A stretch of 64,000 bases of DNA from Candidatus Hydrogenedentota bacterium. GTDB lineage: Bacteria > Hydrogenedentota > Hydrogenedentia > Hydrogenedentales > SLHB01. The notes under the pieces were generated by a model, which saw only the letters and a list, made by a program, of their open reading frames with translations, had not been told where the DNA came from and searched no databases. The translations under genes were made by a program, and so were the position numbers. Location: assembly GCA_013359265.1 (NCBI GenBank), contig JABWCD010000023.1:82708-146707 (forward strand), written 5' to 3'. Positions 47,511 to 55,506 of the stretch are shown piece by piece; the first letter of the stretch is position 1, and each line of letters starts with the position of its first letter.

Positions 47511-48020
47511 TCAGCGATATCCTCTGCCGTCCCCGGTTGCTATTCGCGCGCCAGGAATTGATACGTGCTGCAACAGCGACCGAGAAGCTGGAACTCGTAG
47601 GTTCTGTTCGGCTAGTTGTGCGCGATTATACGTTACTCGCCCAATCTCACTCGCGAGATACCCTGGCAGAGGTTCGTGCAAGTGTTTCGGATATACGTAA
47701 ATTACTTGCAGTCCGGCATTCGCATAGGCCTTTGTCTTTTCTTGGACGCCCTGATCATATTCCGGCAGTCCGGTCATCCCGAAGTATTCGATGTATAGGC
47801 CTAGGTCGGGCAGCAGAAAGTCGGGGTACCAGATTCTTTGCTTTCCGTTCTGGGTCACGACAACCGGCGCCTCATACATGTACCGGATACCGCATCGTTC
47901 CAGGAACGATGCGATCTGTCGTTCTCCCTCAGATTTCAGCAGGTGTGCATAACCGCAATCAATGACTTCCTCCAGTCCCGGTGCCGCCTTATCCATCAGG
48001 CTAAGCGGAAAATCGGCCAA
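47511..48020 (-). CDS. stand-alone PD-(D/E)XK nuclease-like protein
   Basis: The 169-residue product shows the nuclease pattern in order: KSEGERQIASFLERCGI, WYPDFLLPDLG (Asp, about residue 67), IEYFG (Glu, about 78) and a later Lys-containing helix. The C-terminus extends about 45 residues past the core. An ATG at 47996 is an alternative start. It resembles the nuclease part of DNA helicases but lacks the helicase. Confidence 0.75.
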   Translation of the reverse strand: MADFPLSLMDKAAPGLEEVIDCGYAHLLKSEGERQIASFLERCGIRYMYEAPVVVTQNGKQRIWYPDFLLPDLGLYIEYFGMTGLPEYDQGVQEKTKAYANAGLQVIYVYPKHLHEPLPGYLASEIGRVTYNRAQLAEQNLRVPASRSLLQHVSIPGARIATGDGRGYR

Positions 48021-48621
48021 ACATTTAAGCTTTTGCCGTCACGCACCAATAGAGAAATGCACGGCAACTTCCGCGTGGGCCAATTCCGCATCATCGCAAA
48101 GTATATAAAGACTGCCACACCTCCGAACTGCCAAACCAAACACAGCAACTCGCGCATACAGCTACATTTCCCTAACCCGGATTTTGTGACCCGTAAGCGA
48201 TCGCTGTATCCGGCAACAGCTCCACACCGCCTCCCCTACGGCCAACTGCCGAGGAAAAGAAGGCAGGAGCACCGCATTGCCGGTAAACCACGCCATCGGG
48301 ACCTCTCGACGAGCGCCCCGACCACACGATTTCTTTAGCGCCAGCTATTCCCGCCTCACACACCGCGCACCTCGACGATAACAATTTGGCCGTCGCTTTT
48401 CTTCGCGCGGTACCCGCGCAGCACTACCGACCGCTTCAATCACCGCATTCTCAGAAAATCGCGCAGCCGCGCCCGCGGACAATTTCGTCCCTCATTTCAC
48501 GTACTTGGTCAAGAAAGAGGAAAGCCGCCTCTCGCCCCAAAGTTTTCACGCAGTCAGTTTACCGGCCCAACAGGAACCCAGCAGGCCTGTTGGGCCTCAA
48601 CACCCAAAGGAGGCAAACACC
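48021..48621 (+). promoter_or_regulatory. 600-base intergenic region with leader hairpin before the ArdC-like gene
   Basis: No gene is supported. GGCCCAACAGG (48564-48574) and CCTGTTGGGCC (48586-48596) form an 11-base stem 25 bases before the ATG of the ArdC-like gene. It may be a leader control structure. No clear promoter can be assigned. Confidence 0.5.
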
Positions 48622-49461
48622 ATGAAGTTTTACGGACACAGCAGAGAAGTCGCCGACCGCATCGTGGAAGCGTTCCGGCATCCGGAACAACTCCCCGAGG
48701 CGCTCGCACCCATCTTCATCCACGGCGCAGATGACGTTCCAAGCAGCAAGTGGTCGTGGTCAAACCGCTTCATCCTCGCCCTATACGGCACAACGGACGC
48801 ACGCGGCATTCGGCAATGGAACCAAATCGGCCGCCGTGTAATCCCCGGCAGCAAGGCCATCCACATCCTCGCGCCATGCGTCAAGACCGTCACCGCAAAG
48901 GATGAGGAAGACAAGGAAACCGAACAGCGATTCCTGTACGGGTTCCGTTCGGTACCCGTCTTCGCGGTGGAGGACACCGACGGCGAACCGCTACCGGAGA
49001 AAGACCGTGAAGCAGACACCTGGATCGCTTCCCTGCCACTCGTTGAAGTTGCCGAGGCCTGGGGCATCCACGTCGGCTCATACGCCCACCACGGGAACGC
49101 GCCGCTCGGCTACTACCGGCCTGGCGCCAGCGGCGAATCCATCATGCTCGGCGTGGAAAACGCCTCCACCTGGGTTCACGAACTCACACATGCCGCCGAT
49201 CACCGCCTGGGTGCACTCAAAGAAGCAAAGTGGCACCGTGAGATCGTGGCCGAGCTCGGCGGCGCGGTCCTGCTCACGTGCATCGGAGAAACCCACGAAG
49301 CAGACCTCGGCGGCGCGTTCAAGTATATCGAAACGTACGCAGCAGAAGCCGGAATGGAAACGGCGCGCGCCTGCATCGAAGTGCTCCACCGCGTCTGCGA
49401 CTGCGTCGACCTCATCCTGAAGACGGCCCAGTCACTCGAGACAAACGCCGTCCCTGCCTAA
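48622..49461 (+). CDS. ArdC-like protein: ssDNA-binding N-terminus and HELTH metallopeptidase
   Basis: The N-terminal segment RQWNQIGRRVIPGSKAIHIL fits the ArdC N-terminal domain. The C-terminal domain has HELTH (residues 186-190) with AADHRLG following, a zincin motif. ArdC-type proteins on plasmids block restriction. It starts at ATG 48622 with AAGGAGG (279 residues). It heads the plus-strand arm of small genes. Confidence 0.8.
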   Translation: MKFYGHSREVADRIVEAFRHPEQLPEALAPIFIHGADDVPSSKWSWSNRFILALYGTTDARGIRQWNQIGRRVIPGSKAIHILAPCVKTVTAKDEEDKETEQRFLYGFRSVPVFAVEDTDGEPLPEKDREADTWIASLPLVEVAEAWGIHVGSYAHHGNAPLGYYRPGASGESIMLGVENASTWVHELTHAADHRLGALKEAKWHREIVAELGGAVLLTCIGETHEADLGGAFKYIETYAAEAGMETARACIEVLHRVCDCVDLILKTAQSLETNAVPA

Positions 49462-49550
49462 CCGCATTCCACGAACCAACACGCAACGGCCCAGTCAGGG
49501 GCAATCCGGCACCGGCGGACCCAGCCGGGCCACGACCAAGGAGGAACACA

Positions 49551-49784
49551 ATGAACAACACCTTAAGCCACTCGCCAACCTGCCCCGTCTGCGGCGCCGC
49601 GCGCATCGCCGCAATAGAGAACGTCCCCGTACGCGGCCGCATCAGCGTAGAACGTCGATACGCCTGCGGCAGACGCGTCCAATGCACCTACGCGCTAGTC
49701 GAAATGCGCGTTCAGCCAGAATGCGGCGCGCCACACGATAGCAATGACCGCCAGAGCAAGGAAGCGTCGTCCCAAGACTGGTAA
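49551..49784 (+). CDS. small cysteine-motif protein
   Basis: The 77-residue product begins with a CPVCGAARI motif and has a later single Cys, so a small zinc ribbon is likely. An AAGGAGG ribosome site precedes ATG 49551. The function is unknown. Confidence 0.5.
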   Translation: MNNTLSHSPTCPVCGAARIAAIENVPVRGRISVERRYACGRRVQCTYALVEMRVQPECGAPHDSNDRQSKEASSQDW

Positions 49785-49966
49785 CCAAGCGGAAGACCAT
49801 GCAGGCGAATAGTCTCGGTTCCCCTTCGTAGAGACCGCTCCCACCGCCCGTTGCAACTCTCGCTGTCGACCAATCGATCCGTAGCCAACACCCAGAACGA
49901 TCCCATACCGGCCCGGCAGGCGAACCACGCCCAACCGGACCACAACCATTCAAGGAGAAAGAACTC

Positions 49967-50275
49967 ATGAACAAGCAACAACTTCAACCACTGTTTCACC
50001 TGGGCCAGATCGTCGCCACACCAGGCGCGCTCGAAGCCCTCGCCCGCAACACCACCACCGGCCTGGAATACCTCAGGCGCCACGCCACCGGCGACTGGGG
50101 ACTCCTCAGCGCAGGAGACCAGCAAGCCAACCGGGAAGCCCTGCAAACCGGGGCGCGCATCCTGAGCAGCTACCTGCTCAACGACGAGACCAAACTTTGG
50201 ATCATCACCGACGCCGCCATGGACGACAGCGGCAGACGCCTCGTCACGACCTTCCTCCTGCCCGACGAGTACTGA
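49967..50275 (+). CDS. conserved small plasmid-type protein
   Basis: The 102-residue product has LGQIVATPGALEALARN, GLEYLRRHATGDWG and LWIITDAAMDD. Such small proteins are common on plasmids and islands, where the annotation is often hypothetical. The function is unknown. A good AAGGAG site precedes the ATG. Confidence 0.55.
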   Translation: MNKQQLQPLFHLGQIVATPGALEALARNTTTGLEYLRRHATGDWGLLSAGDQQANREALQTGARILSSYLLNDETKLWIITDAAMDDSGRRLVTTFLLPDEY

Positions 50276-50349
50276 CCGTACGTCGAACGCGTTCCCCTCC
50301 AATCGTAACAAACAGGAAAAAAGAGAAGAAGAAACCATGAGGTGAAACC

Positions 50350-50973
50350 ATGAAAACCATCGAACAAACCACAGCACATCGCATCTACACATCAGACGAC
50401 CTGCCCTGCATCCAGACCGAAGACGAACGCCTCGCCAAGGTGATCGCCTGGGCAGACGGCCACCCTTACGTGTGGCAGTGCGTCTGCGGCCGGCGCAGCA
50501 AAGCCTTCGGCAAGAACTCCAGCGTCTACATCGGCTGGGCCCAACGCAGCGACGCGCCAAGCGCCATCCTCGAACGCGCCCGGCACCTGTACGAACTCGT
50601 CCACGGCGAATACCCCTACGCGAGCGAAAACTCCATCTTTGTTTGGAGGGCAAAGTTCACCCTCGAACACTTCGGGGACAAAGAATTCACCGGCGGGTTC
50701 TTTCAGCAACACGACGAAAAATATCCGCGAAGCTGCCTGGTCCTGGACTACACCGCATCGACGCTGCCCGACGTCCTGGACCGATTCGAGCAATGGATGG
50801 ACAAGTATCACGACACCACTCGCATCACCGTGGACGGAGAAACAGTCCGCACCTACCCCAGAAAGGGAAAACGATCATGCCAGACAGTCGTCACTTCATG
50901 CGGTCCAAACACGGACGCCAATTCCTCGAAGGCATCCGCGCCCACCTCGAAAGTCACCGGATCACCCGCGTGA
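50350..50973 (+). CDS. hypothetical protein with CxC motif
   Basis: The 207-residue product has a WQCVCGRR motif and otherwise no recognised domain. Its C-terminal about 33 codons (rich in Ser/Thr) overlap the next gene by 97 bases in another frame, which suggests either extension by readthrough or that the real stop was lost. Confidence 0.5.
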   Translation: MKTIEQTTAHRIYTSDDLPCIQTEDERLAKVIAWADGHPYVWQCVCGRRSKAFGKNSSVYIGWAQRSDAPSAILERARHLYELVHGEYPYASENSIFVWRAKFTLEHFGDKEFTGGFFQQHDEKYPRSCLVLDYTASTLPDVLDRFEQWMDKYHDTTRITVDGETVRTYPRKGKRSCQTVVTSCGPNTDANSSKASAPTSKVTGSPA

Positions 50974-51149
50974 CGTTCCACGCCACCGAAGACGGCATCA
51001 GCACGACCCTCCACCTAGACAACAACGACGATTACACCTTCCAGGAAGACAAACTGTCCACACCCACCCTTCAGGAACAGTTCAGCTCACATTTCCGCAA
51101 ACGAACGTACGCCAAGAAACCTAAACGAACGCAACGAAAGGAGACATAA
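50877..51149 (+). CDS. small protein, FMRSKxG family copy 1
   Basis: The 90-residue product carries HFMRSKHGRQFLEGIRAHLE and a C-terminal basic tail. The next gene has the similar RFMRSKDGKKHLKEIKQML, so they are paralogues. The function is unknown. Confidence 0.5.
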   Translation: MPDSRHFMRSKHGRQFLEGIRAHLESHRITRVTFHATEDGISTTLHLDNNDDYTFQEDKLSTPTLQEQFSSHFRKRTYAKKPKRTQRKET

Positions 51150-51151
51150 CC

Positions 51152-51436
51152 ATGGGTGACGCATGCAACATGGCAGATATCGAACGCTTCATGCGATCGA
51201 AGGACGGCAAAAAGCATCTCAAAGAGATAAAGCAGATGCTCAAAGGAAAAACCGTTGTTGACGTAACCTTCACGAATGAAGTCTGGACCATCGCAACGGA
51301 GATCCACCTCGACGACGGCGAAACCTTTGTCATCTTCCAACCCTCGCTCGAAGTGGACGCGCTCCGCGAAGAGTTCAGGGACGCCATTCGGAAGGAATAC
51401 TACAAGGACTACCCCGAAAGGCGCGGAGAAAGGTGA
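51152..51436 (+). CDS. small protein, FMRSKxG family copy 2
   Basis: The 94-residue product shares the N-terminal pattern of the gene before it and keeps an acidic/hydrophobic alternation afterwards (VVDVTFTNEVWTIATEIHLD vs ITRVTFHATEDGISTTLHLD). The start is 3 bases after the previous stop. A tandem duplication is implied. Confidence 0.5.
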   Translation: MGDACNMADIERFMRSKDGKKHLKEIKQMLKGKTVVDVTFTNEVWTIATEIHLDDGETFVIFQPSLEVDALREEFRDAIRKEYYKDYPERRGER

Positions 51437-51438
51437 GT

Positions 51439-51762
51439 ATGACGAACATGACAGAACCCGAACCGTGCCGTGCATGTAAGAATGATGGCTGGCTGCTCAT
51501 CTTCAACACAGACAGCGACGCGTTCGAAATTCAACGCTGTGGCGGATGCTGCCGGTATCCTTCGGACGACAAAGCGCGAGCCGCGATTGCGACAGACAAG
51601 TCAAGTCTTATCACGGTGCTGTTTCAGATACGCTCCGCATTGCTCCGTGAAGTGGATAAGACAGTGGACAACGCTTCTACCACCAAGCATGAAATGAAAC
51701 GGCTGCTGGCGCTGATCCGCGACTCGCTGCAGAGTGCCATTGACCTCAGAATCACAACATAA
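51439..51762 (+). CDS. small four-cysteine protein
   Basis: The 107-residue product has two Cys clusters, CRACKNDG and CGGCC, so a zinc-binding site is likely. A GTG at 51433 overlapping the preceding stop is an alternative start. The function is unknown. Confidence 0.5.
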   Translation: MTNMTEPEPCRACKNDGWLLIFNTDSDAFEIQRCGGCCRYPSDDKARAAIATDKSSLITVLFQIRSALLREVDKTVDNASTTKHEMKRLLALIRDSLQSAIDLRITT

Positions 51763-51774
51763 GGAGACCACCCG

Positions 51775-51966
51775 ATGAAGAAGAAATACTTTGTGGGCGT
51801 GCGCGAAGTGCACGTCCGCTACTACTCGGTCATCGCAAACAATCCCGACGAGGCGAAGGCCCGCGTCAAGGAACGTCACGCTTCGGTCGTGGACGAGGAG
51901 GAACAGGAATACGCCAACGAACTCGAACCAGACACCTGGTCCGTCGAGGAGACCTCCGATGAGTAA
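51775..51966 (+). CDS. small acidic protein
   Basis: The 63-residue product has an N-terminal beta-strand-like segment (KKKYFVGVREVHVRYYSVIA) and an acidic C-terminus (EEEQEYANELEPDTWSVEE). An AAGGAGA site precedes the ATG. It overlaps the next gene by 8 bases. Confidence 0.5.
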   Translation: MKKKYFVGVREVHVRYYSVIANNPDEAKARVKERHASVVDEEEQEYANELEPDTWSVEETSDE

Positions 51967-52393
51967 CACGGCATCGGTCATCATTCTCGTGGCGCGACGC
52001 GATGTCGCCGCAATCGAAGATGCGTACGGAAAGCCGGACGCGAACGACGAAGGCCCAAGTCCTTTCTGCCGCCGGCTGGCGTATCACGCCGGCAATAGCA
52101 CCGTAAGAAGCGCGCTGGCGCCAGTTATCAAAGCGGGGATTCCGGTGGTTGGGGACATTGCGCCGGCGGACCAACAGCCTGGATACGCTTTCTGCGCGAT
52201 AGACGGGCAATACCACGGGTGGCTGCATGTTCACGGTCAACTTTGTGTGCGCCTGCGGGAAGACTCCAAGGGCCGCCTGGTAGTCGACCGCAAGGACTTG
52301 TGCGTTGCGCGGGCCTTCTGGAAACAGCACAAGCGCGCACTGGATACCATCCAGCGGCGGTGCAACGCAAAACCCAGGAGCCGCAGGCCATGA
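51959..52393 (+). CDS. hypothetical small protein
   Basis: The 144-residue product has no recognised domain. It begins SNTASVIILVARRDVAAIED and is mixed alpha/beta with a basic C-terminus. The start lies inside the preceding gene, indicating co-translation. Confidence 0.45.
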   Translation: MSNTASVIILVARRDVAAIEDAYGKPDANDEGPSPFCRRLAYHAGNSTVRSALAPVIKAGIPVVGDIAPADQQPGYAFCAIDGQYHGWLHVHGQLCVRLREDSKGRLVVDRKDLCVARAFWKQHKRALDTIQRRCNAKPRSRRP

Positions 52394-52647
52394 CGACACG
52401 TGACCTCATGCTGGACATCGCGCGCCAAGCACTACTCGCGCGCGCCGCGCGAGACGGCTACAAATCGGGCGAGTACGTACCAGAGACCGATCATGAAGGA
52501 TACGTGACCTCGCTCCTCATCGCCCTTCACCATTGGTGCCATGCGTACAGTCACGACTGGACCGCAGAACTCCGCAGCGCGCAAGAACTCTTCGAAGAAG
52601 ACCTCGACGAAGCGCGCGGAGAAGAGCCGGAAGCCCTCTCGCAGTAA
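52390..52647 (+). CDS. small alpha-helical protein
   Basis: The 85-residue product is helical with an acidic C-terminus (FEEDLDEARGEEPEALS). Its ATG overlaps the stop of the previous gene by 4 bases. The function is unknown. It ends a string of eight small genes. Confidence 0.45.
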   Translation: MTTRDLMLDIARQALLARAARDGYKSGEYVPETDHEGYVTSLLIALHHWCHAYSHDWTAELRSAQELFEEDLDEARGEEPEALSQ

Positions 52648-52703
52648 GCCCGCGACTCACATCTCACCCAACCTGAACCCGTAACCCACTGCCACCTCAA
52701 CCA

Positions 52704-52743
52704 AAGGGCGGAGTCTGTCTATTCCAGAACAGCTCCGTCCTTT
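52704..52743 (+). terminator. terminator-like hairpin
   Basis: AAGGGCGGAG (52704-52713) and CTCCGTCCTT (52733-52742) pair over ten bases with one G-T, followed by T residues. It separates the small-gene train from the Gp88-like gene. Confidence 0.65.
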
Positions 52744-52763
52744 CCCATTGGAAAGGAGCACGA

Positions 52764-53366
52764 ATGATTACCATCCATCCAAGTGTGGGCCGCGCCAACA
52801 TCAAGATCGGGCCCATACGCAGCTTCAGCCTGCCGTCCCGGTTCACGTGCCCGGGCGCCACCAAATGGTGCCGGGAGAACTGCTACGCGGCACGCTTCGA
52901 ACACATACGTCCCAGCTGCCGCCTCGCGTACGCGCGCAACCTCATGCTCACGTGGAACACGCGCCGCTTCGTACGCGTAATGCTGAAGAACATTCCAAAC
53001 GACTTGCCGGTCTTCCGCATCCATGTGAGCGGCGACTATTACGATAGGCGCTACGTGGCGGCATGGGCGTCTATCGCATCGAAGCGACCGAACACACAGT
53101 TCTTCGCGTACACACGCTCCTGGATCGTTCCAGAGCTCCGTACCGCGCTGGAAGCACTGCGAGCACTGCCCAACTGCCACGTGTTCGCAAGCGTAGACCC
53201 AGAAATGCCAGACCCACCTGCGGGCTGGCGCATCGCCTACCTGAACATCGACCCGAGAGCGAACGGCGTTCCCTGCCTCCACCAGCAAGGCAAAGCAGCA
53301 TCGTGCTACGAGTGCCGCTACTGCTTCCGCCCCGGCAAAGGAAACGTCATCTTCAAGGTCCACTGA
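52764..53366 (+). CDS. Gp88-like phage/plasmid protein
   Basis: The cysteine pattern CPGATKWCRENCYAARF (Cys 29, 36, 40) near the N-terminus fits the Gp88 family found in phages and plasmids, and further cysteines near the C-terminus (SCYECRYCF) may form a second site. The length is 200 residues. The biochemical role is unknown; redox or iron-sulfur binding is possible. Confidence 0.7.
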   Translation: MITIHPSVGRANIKIGPIRSFSLPSRFTCPGATKWCRENCYAARFEHIRPSCRLAYARNLMLTWNTRRFVRVMLKNIPNDLPVFRIHVSGDYYDRRYVAAWASIASKRPNTQFFAYTRSWIVPELRTALEALRALPNCHVFASVDPEMPDPPAGWRIAYLNIDPRANGVPCLHQQGKAASCYECRYCFRPGKGNVIFKVH

Positions 53367-53385
53367 ACCAAAACACGAACACCGA

Positions 53386-53421
53386 GACGCCCCGAAGACG
53401 CATCAATGCCTTCGGGGCGTC
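53386..53421 (+). terminator. terminator-like hairpin
   Basis: GACGCCCCGAAG (53386-53397) and CTTCGGGGCGTC (53410-53421) form a perfect 12-base stem with a 12-base loop. There is only a weak T tail. It separates the Gp88-like gene from the metallopeptidase-vWA gene. Confidence 0.55.
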
Positions 53422-53443
53422 CCGCATTTGGAGGAACAATACC

Positions 53444-54751
53444 ATGAGAATCACCCTCGAACTCGTGCGCACCACCTTGCGCAGAGTGCTGGGCCGCGAC
53501 AGTTTCGTCGCGTCCTTCATCACGCACGTCGACGAATCCGCTATTTGCCCCACCGCCTGCATCACCAAAGACGGCAGACTGCAAATAAGCCCGGAGTTTG
53601 TGAGCAAGCACGTCATGAGCGAACAAGACCTCGTCTGCATTCTGCTCCACGAACTCATGCATCCGATGTTCGGCCACTTCGTCTACGGACCCGGCGAACT
53701 CGAGAACGTCGGCGCGGACATGGTCATCAACGCGACCATCACCCACGTCTTCGCAGAGGCCTCGGACAACGGCGCCCTCTTCCGCCGCTTCTACAAACCT
53801 CGCGGCATCGAAGGACTCTTGCGCCCCGGAAGCCAGATGTACGAGAGCCGTTACGCCGATCTGTACGAATCGTTCTACCTACCGCACTCGCACGCCGGCG
53901 ATACGCTGAGCACCGGAGAAGTCATCCAGACCCTCAAGATACTCACGCCCACGATCCAGACGAATGCGATCGTGTTGCTGGGAGGCCACGGCAAGTTGTC
54001 CGGGAAGGACAATGGAACCGGAAGTCTCGATGGCCTTTCCGCCGAAGTCCTCTGCGACATCGCCGGAGACCTCAAGAAAGCGTCCAAACGGAATAGAGGA
54101 CAGCGCGCGGGAATCAACGAAGCGCTATACGACCTCTTCCTGGAGGTCCTCAAGGGCCACCTTTCCATCAAGAGGGTACTGCTCGCGAAATTCGCCACCA
54201 AACAGAAGGTGGACAACTTCAAGACCTTCGGCCAACGAATCCGAACCGCTACATCGCCCATCCCGCTCAACCTATCCAAGCGAGACCTCGTCCTGTTGTC
54301 CGCCGGCATCGTGCCGTTCCACTTCCACAACCACAGCCCAGCCAAAACGACCCAGCAACAGGGCCTGGCCGTGTATTTGGACGTGTCTGGCAGCGTCAAC
54401 GAACACCTGCCAAGAATCATCGGGCTGTTGCAGGGCCTCAAGCACGACCTGAAAAGCATCTACCTCTTCAGCAACAAAGTCGTCGAAGTACCGTTCCAGA
54501 CACTGCTCAACGGCAAACTGCAAACGACCTACGGCACAGACTTCAACTGCATCGCCGCATCCATCCTCGAACGAGGCCATGACAAGGCCGTCATCCTCAC
54601 CGACGGCTACGCAGCCCTCAGCGACGACCGGTCCAAACAACTCCAACAAGCACGCACCCGAACGCTCACCGTGCTCTTCGGAGGCAAAGAGGACTGTCCA
54701 GAATTCGCCCTCACGGGGGACGTCGTGCAACTCGAAGACATCGTTGAATAA
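53444..54751 (+). CDS. metallopeptidase-vWA fusion (DUF2201-like)
   Basis: The N-terminal domain has HELMHPMFGH (residues 69-78), a zinc motif HExxHxxxxH. The C-terminal domain has the vWA motif DVSGS (313-317) with later Thr and Asp ligand regions. The 435-residue fusion matches the DUF2201 type that pairs with MoxR ATPases. ATG 53444 has a GGAGG site. It is likely to act with the downstream MoxR gene. Confidence 0.88.
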   Translation: MRITLELVRTTLRRVLGRDSFVASFITHVDESAICPTACITKDGRLQISPEFVSKHVMSEQDLVCILLHELMHPMFGHFVYGPGELENVGADMVINATITHVFAEASDNGALFRRFYKPRGIEGLLRPGSQMYESRYADLYESFYLPHSHAGDTLSTGEVIQTLKILTPTIQTNAIVLLGGHGKLSGKDNGTGSLDGLSAEVLCDIAGDLKKASKRNRGQRAGINEALYDLFLEVLKGHLSIKRVLLAKFATKQKVDNFKTFGQRIRTATSPIPLNLSKRDLVLLSAGIVPFHFHNHSPAKTTQQQGLAVYLDVSGSVNEHLPRIIGLLQGLKHDLKSIYLFSNKVVEVPFQTLLNGKLQTTYGTDFNCIAASILERGHDKAVILTDGYAALSDDRSKQLQQARTRTLTVLFGGKEDCPEFALTGDVVQLEDIVE

Positions 54752-54763
54752 GGAGATGAAACC

Positions 54764-55144
54764 ATGCTGTACCGAGTGACATGGACCATAGACCTGGACG
54801 CGGACTCGCCCGAGCACGCTGCCCGACGCGCGCTCGAGATTCATCGGAATCCCGATTCGTGGGCAACCCACTTCGAGGTCCGAGCCAAACGAGGTCGTGT
54901 CCACAACGTAGACCTGGGCCGCGGCGACGCGGCAACAAAGCAAGACGTCGTATTCGTCCTCACTCCCATGGCCGACGGCATTGTCCGGGACGTCCAGGCA
55001 TTTCGCACACGAGAGGCCGCGGCAGCAGCCGAACGCGCCTGGCTCGATGCGCAAGGCATCCGCACAGACCAAGAACGCGAACACCGGTCGGACTGGGGCA
55101 CCGGCATCGCCATCTGGGAGTGCAAAACGACCGACCCAACCTGA
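54764..55144 (+). CDS. small protein, C-terminal half paralogous to the next gene
   Basis: The 126-residue product ends with VVFVLTPMADGIVRDVQAFR ... RAWLDAQGIRTDQ ... IWECKTTDPT. The gene after it has the same pattern (VYVTVATCQGVIADITAYLT ... RRWLKQHRIRNND ... RECKLKP). The N-terminal half is extra. The function is unknown. Confidence 0.5.
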   Translation: MLYRVTWTIDLDADSPEHAARRALEIHRNPDSWATHFEVRAKRGRVHNVDLGRGDAATKQDVVFVLTPMADGIVRDVQAFRTREAAAAAERAWLDAQGIRTDQEREHRSDWGTGIAIWECKTTDPT

Positions 55145-55190
55145 GCAGTTCGCCCCAAACCAACATGAACACAAAGGAGGTGCAAGACCC

Positions 55191-55385
55191 ATGACCATCT
55201 ACGTCACCGTAGCAACGTGCCAGGGCGTGATCGCAGACATCACCGCGTACCTCACCCAGGAATCCGCGCAGAAGGCGGAACGCCGCTGGCTCAAACAACA
55301 CCGCATCCGTAATAACGACGACCGCGAAGGCAAGTCCCGGAACGGCACCGAATTCGTCCTGCGCGAGTGCAAACTCAAGCCGTAA
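55191..55385 (+). CDS. small protein, paralogue of the preceding C-terminal half
   Basis: The 64-residue product aligns with the last half of the previous protein. A strong AAAGGAGGTG site precedes ATG 55191. It points to a partial duplication. Confidence 0.55.
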   Translation: MTIYVTVATCQGVIADITAYLTQESAQKAERRWLKQHRIRNNDDREGKSRNGTEFVLRECKLKP

Positions 55386-55411
55386 ACCAGAACCACTAGA
55401 CGATCTGCATT

Positions 55412-55464
55412 AGGGAGATGTCCCCCTCGGGCCTGTCCGCCCGCGGCGGGATATCTCCCTTTCT
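55412..55464 (+). terminator. terminator-like hairpin before the MoxR gene
   Basis: AGGGAGAT (55412-55419) and ATCTCCCT (55453-55460) pair over eight bases, with a GC-rich loop and T residues after the stem. It lies between the small genes and the MoxR operon. Confidence 0.6.
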
Positions 55465-55506
55465 TGTTTCCACCAAAGGCAGAAAACAGAAAAAGGAGAA
55501 GACGAA

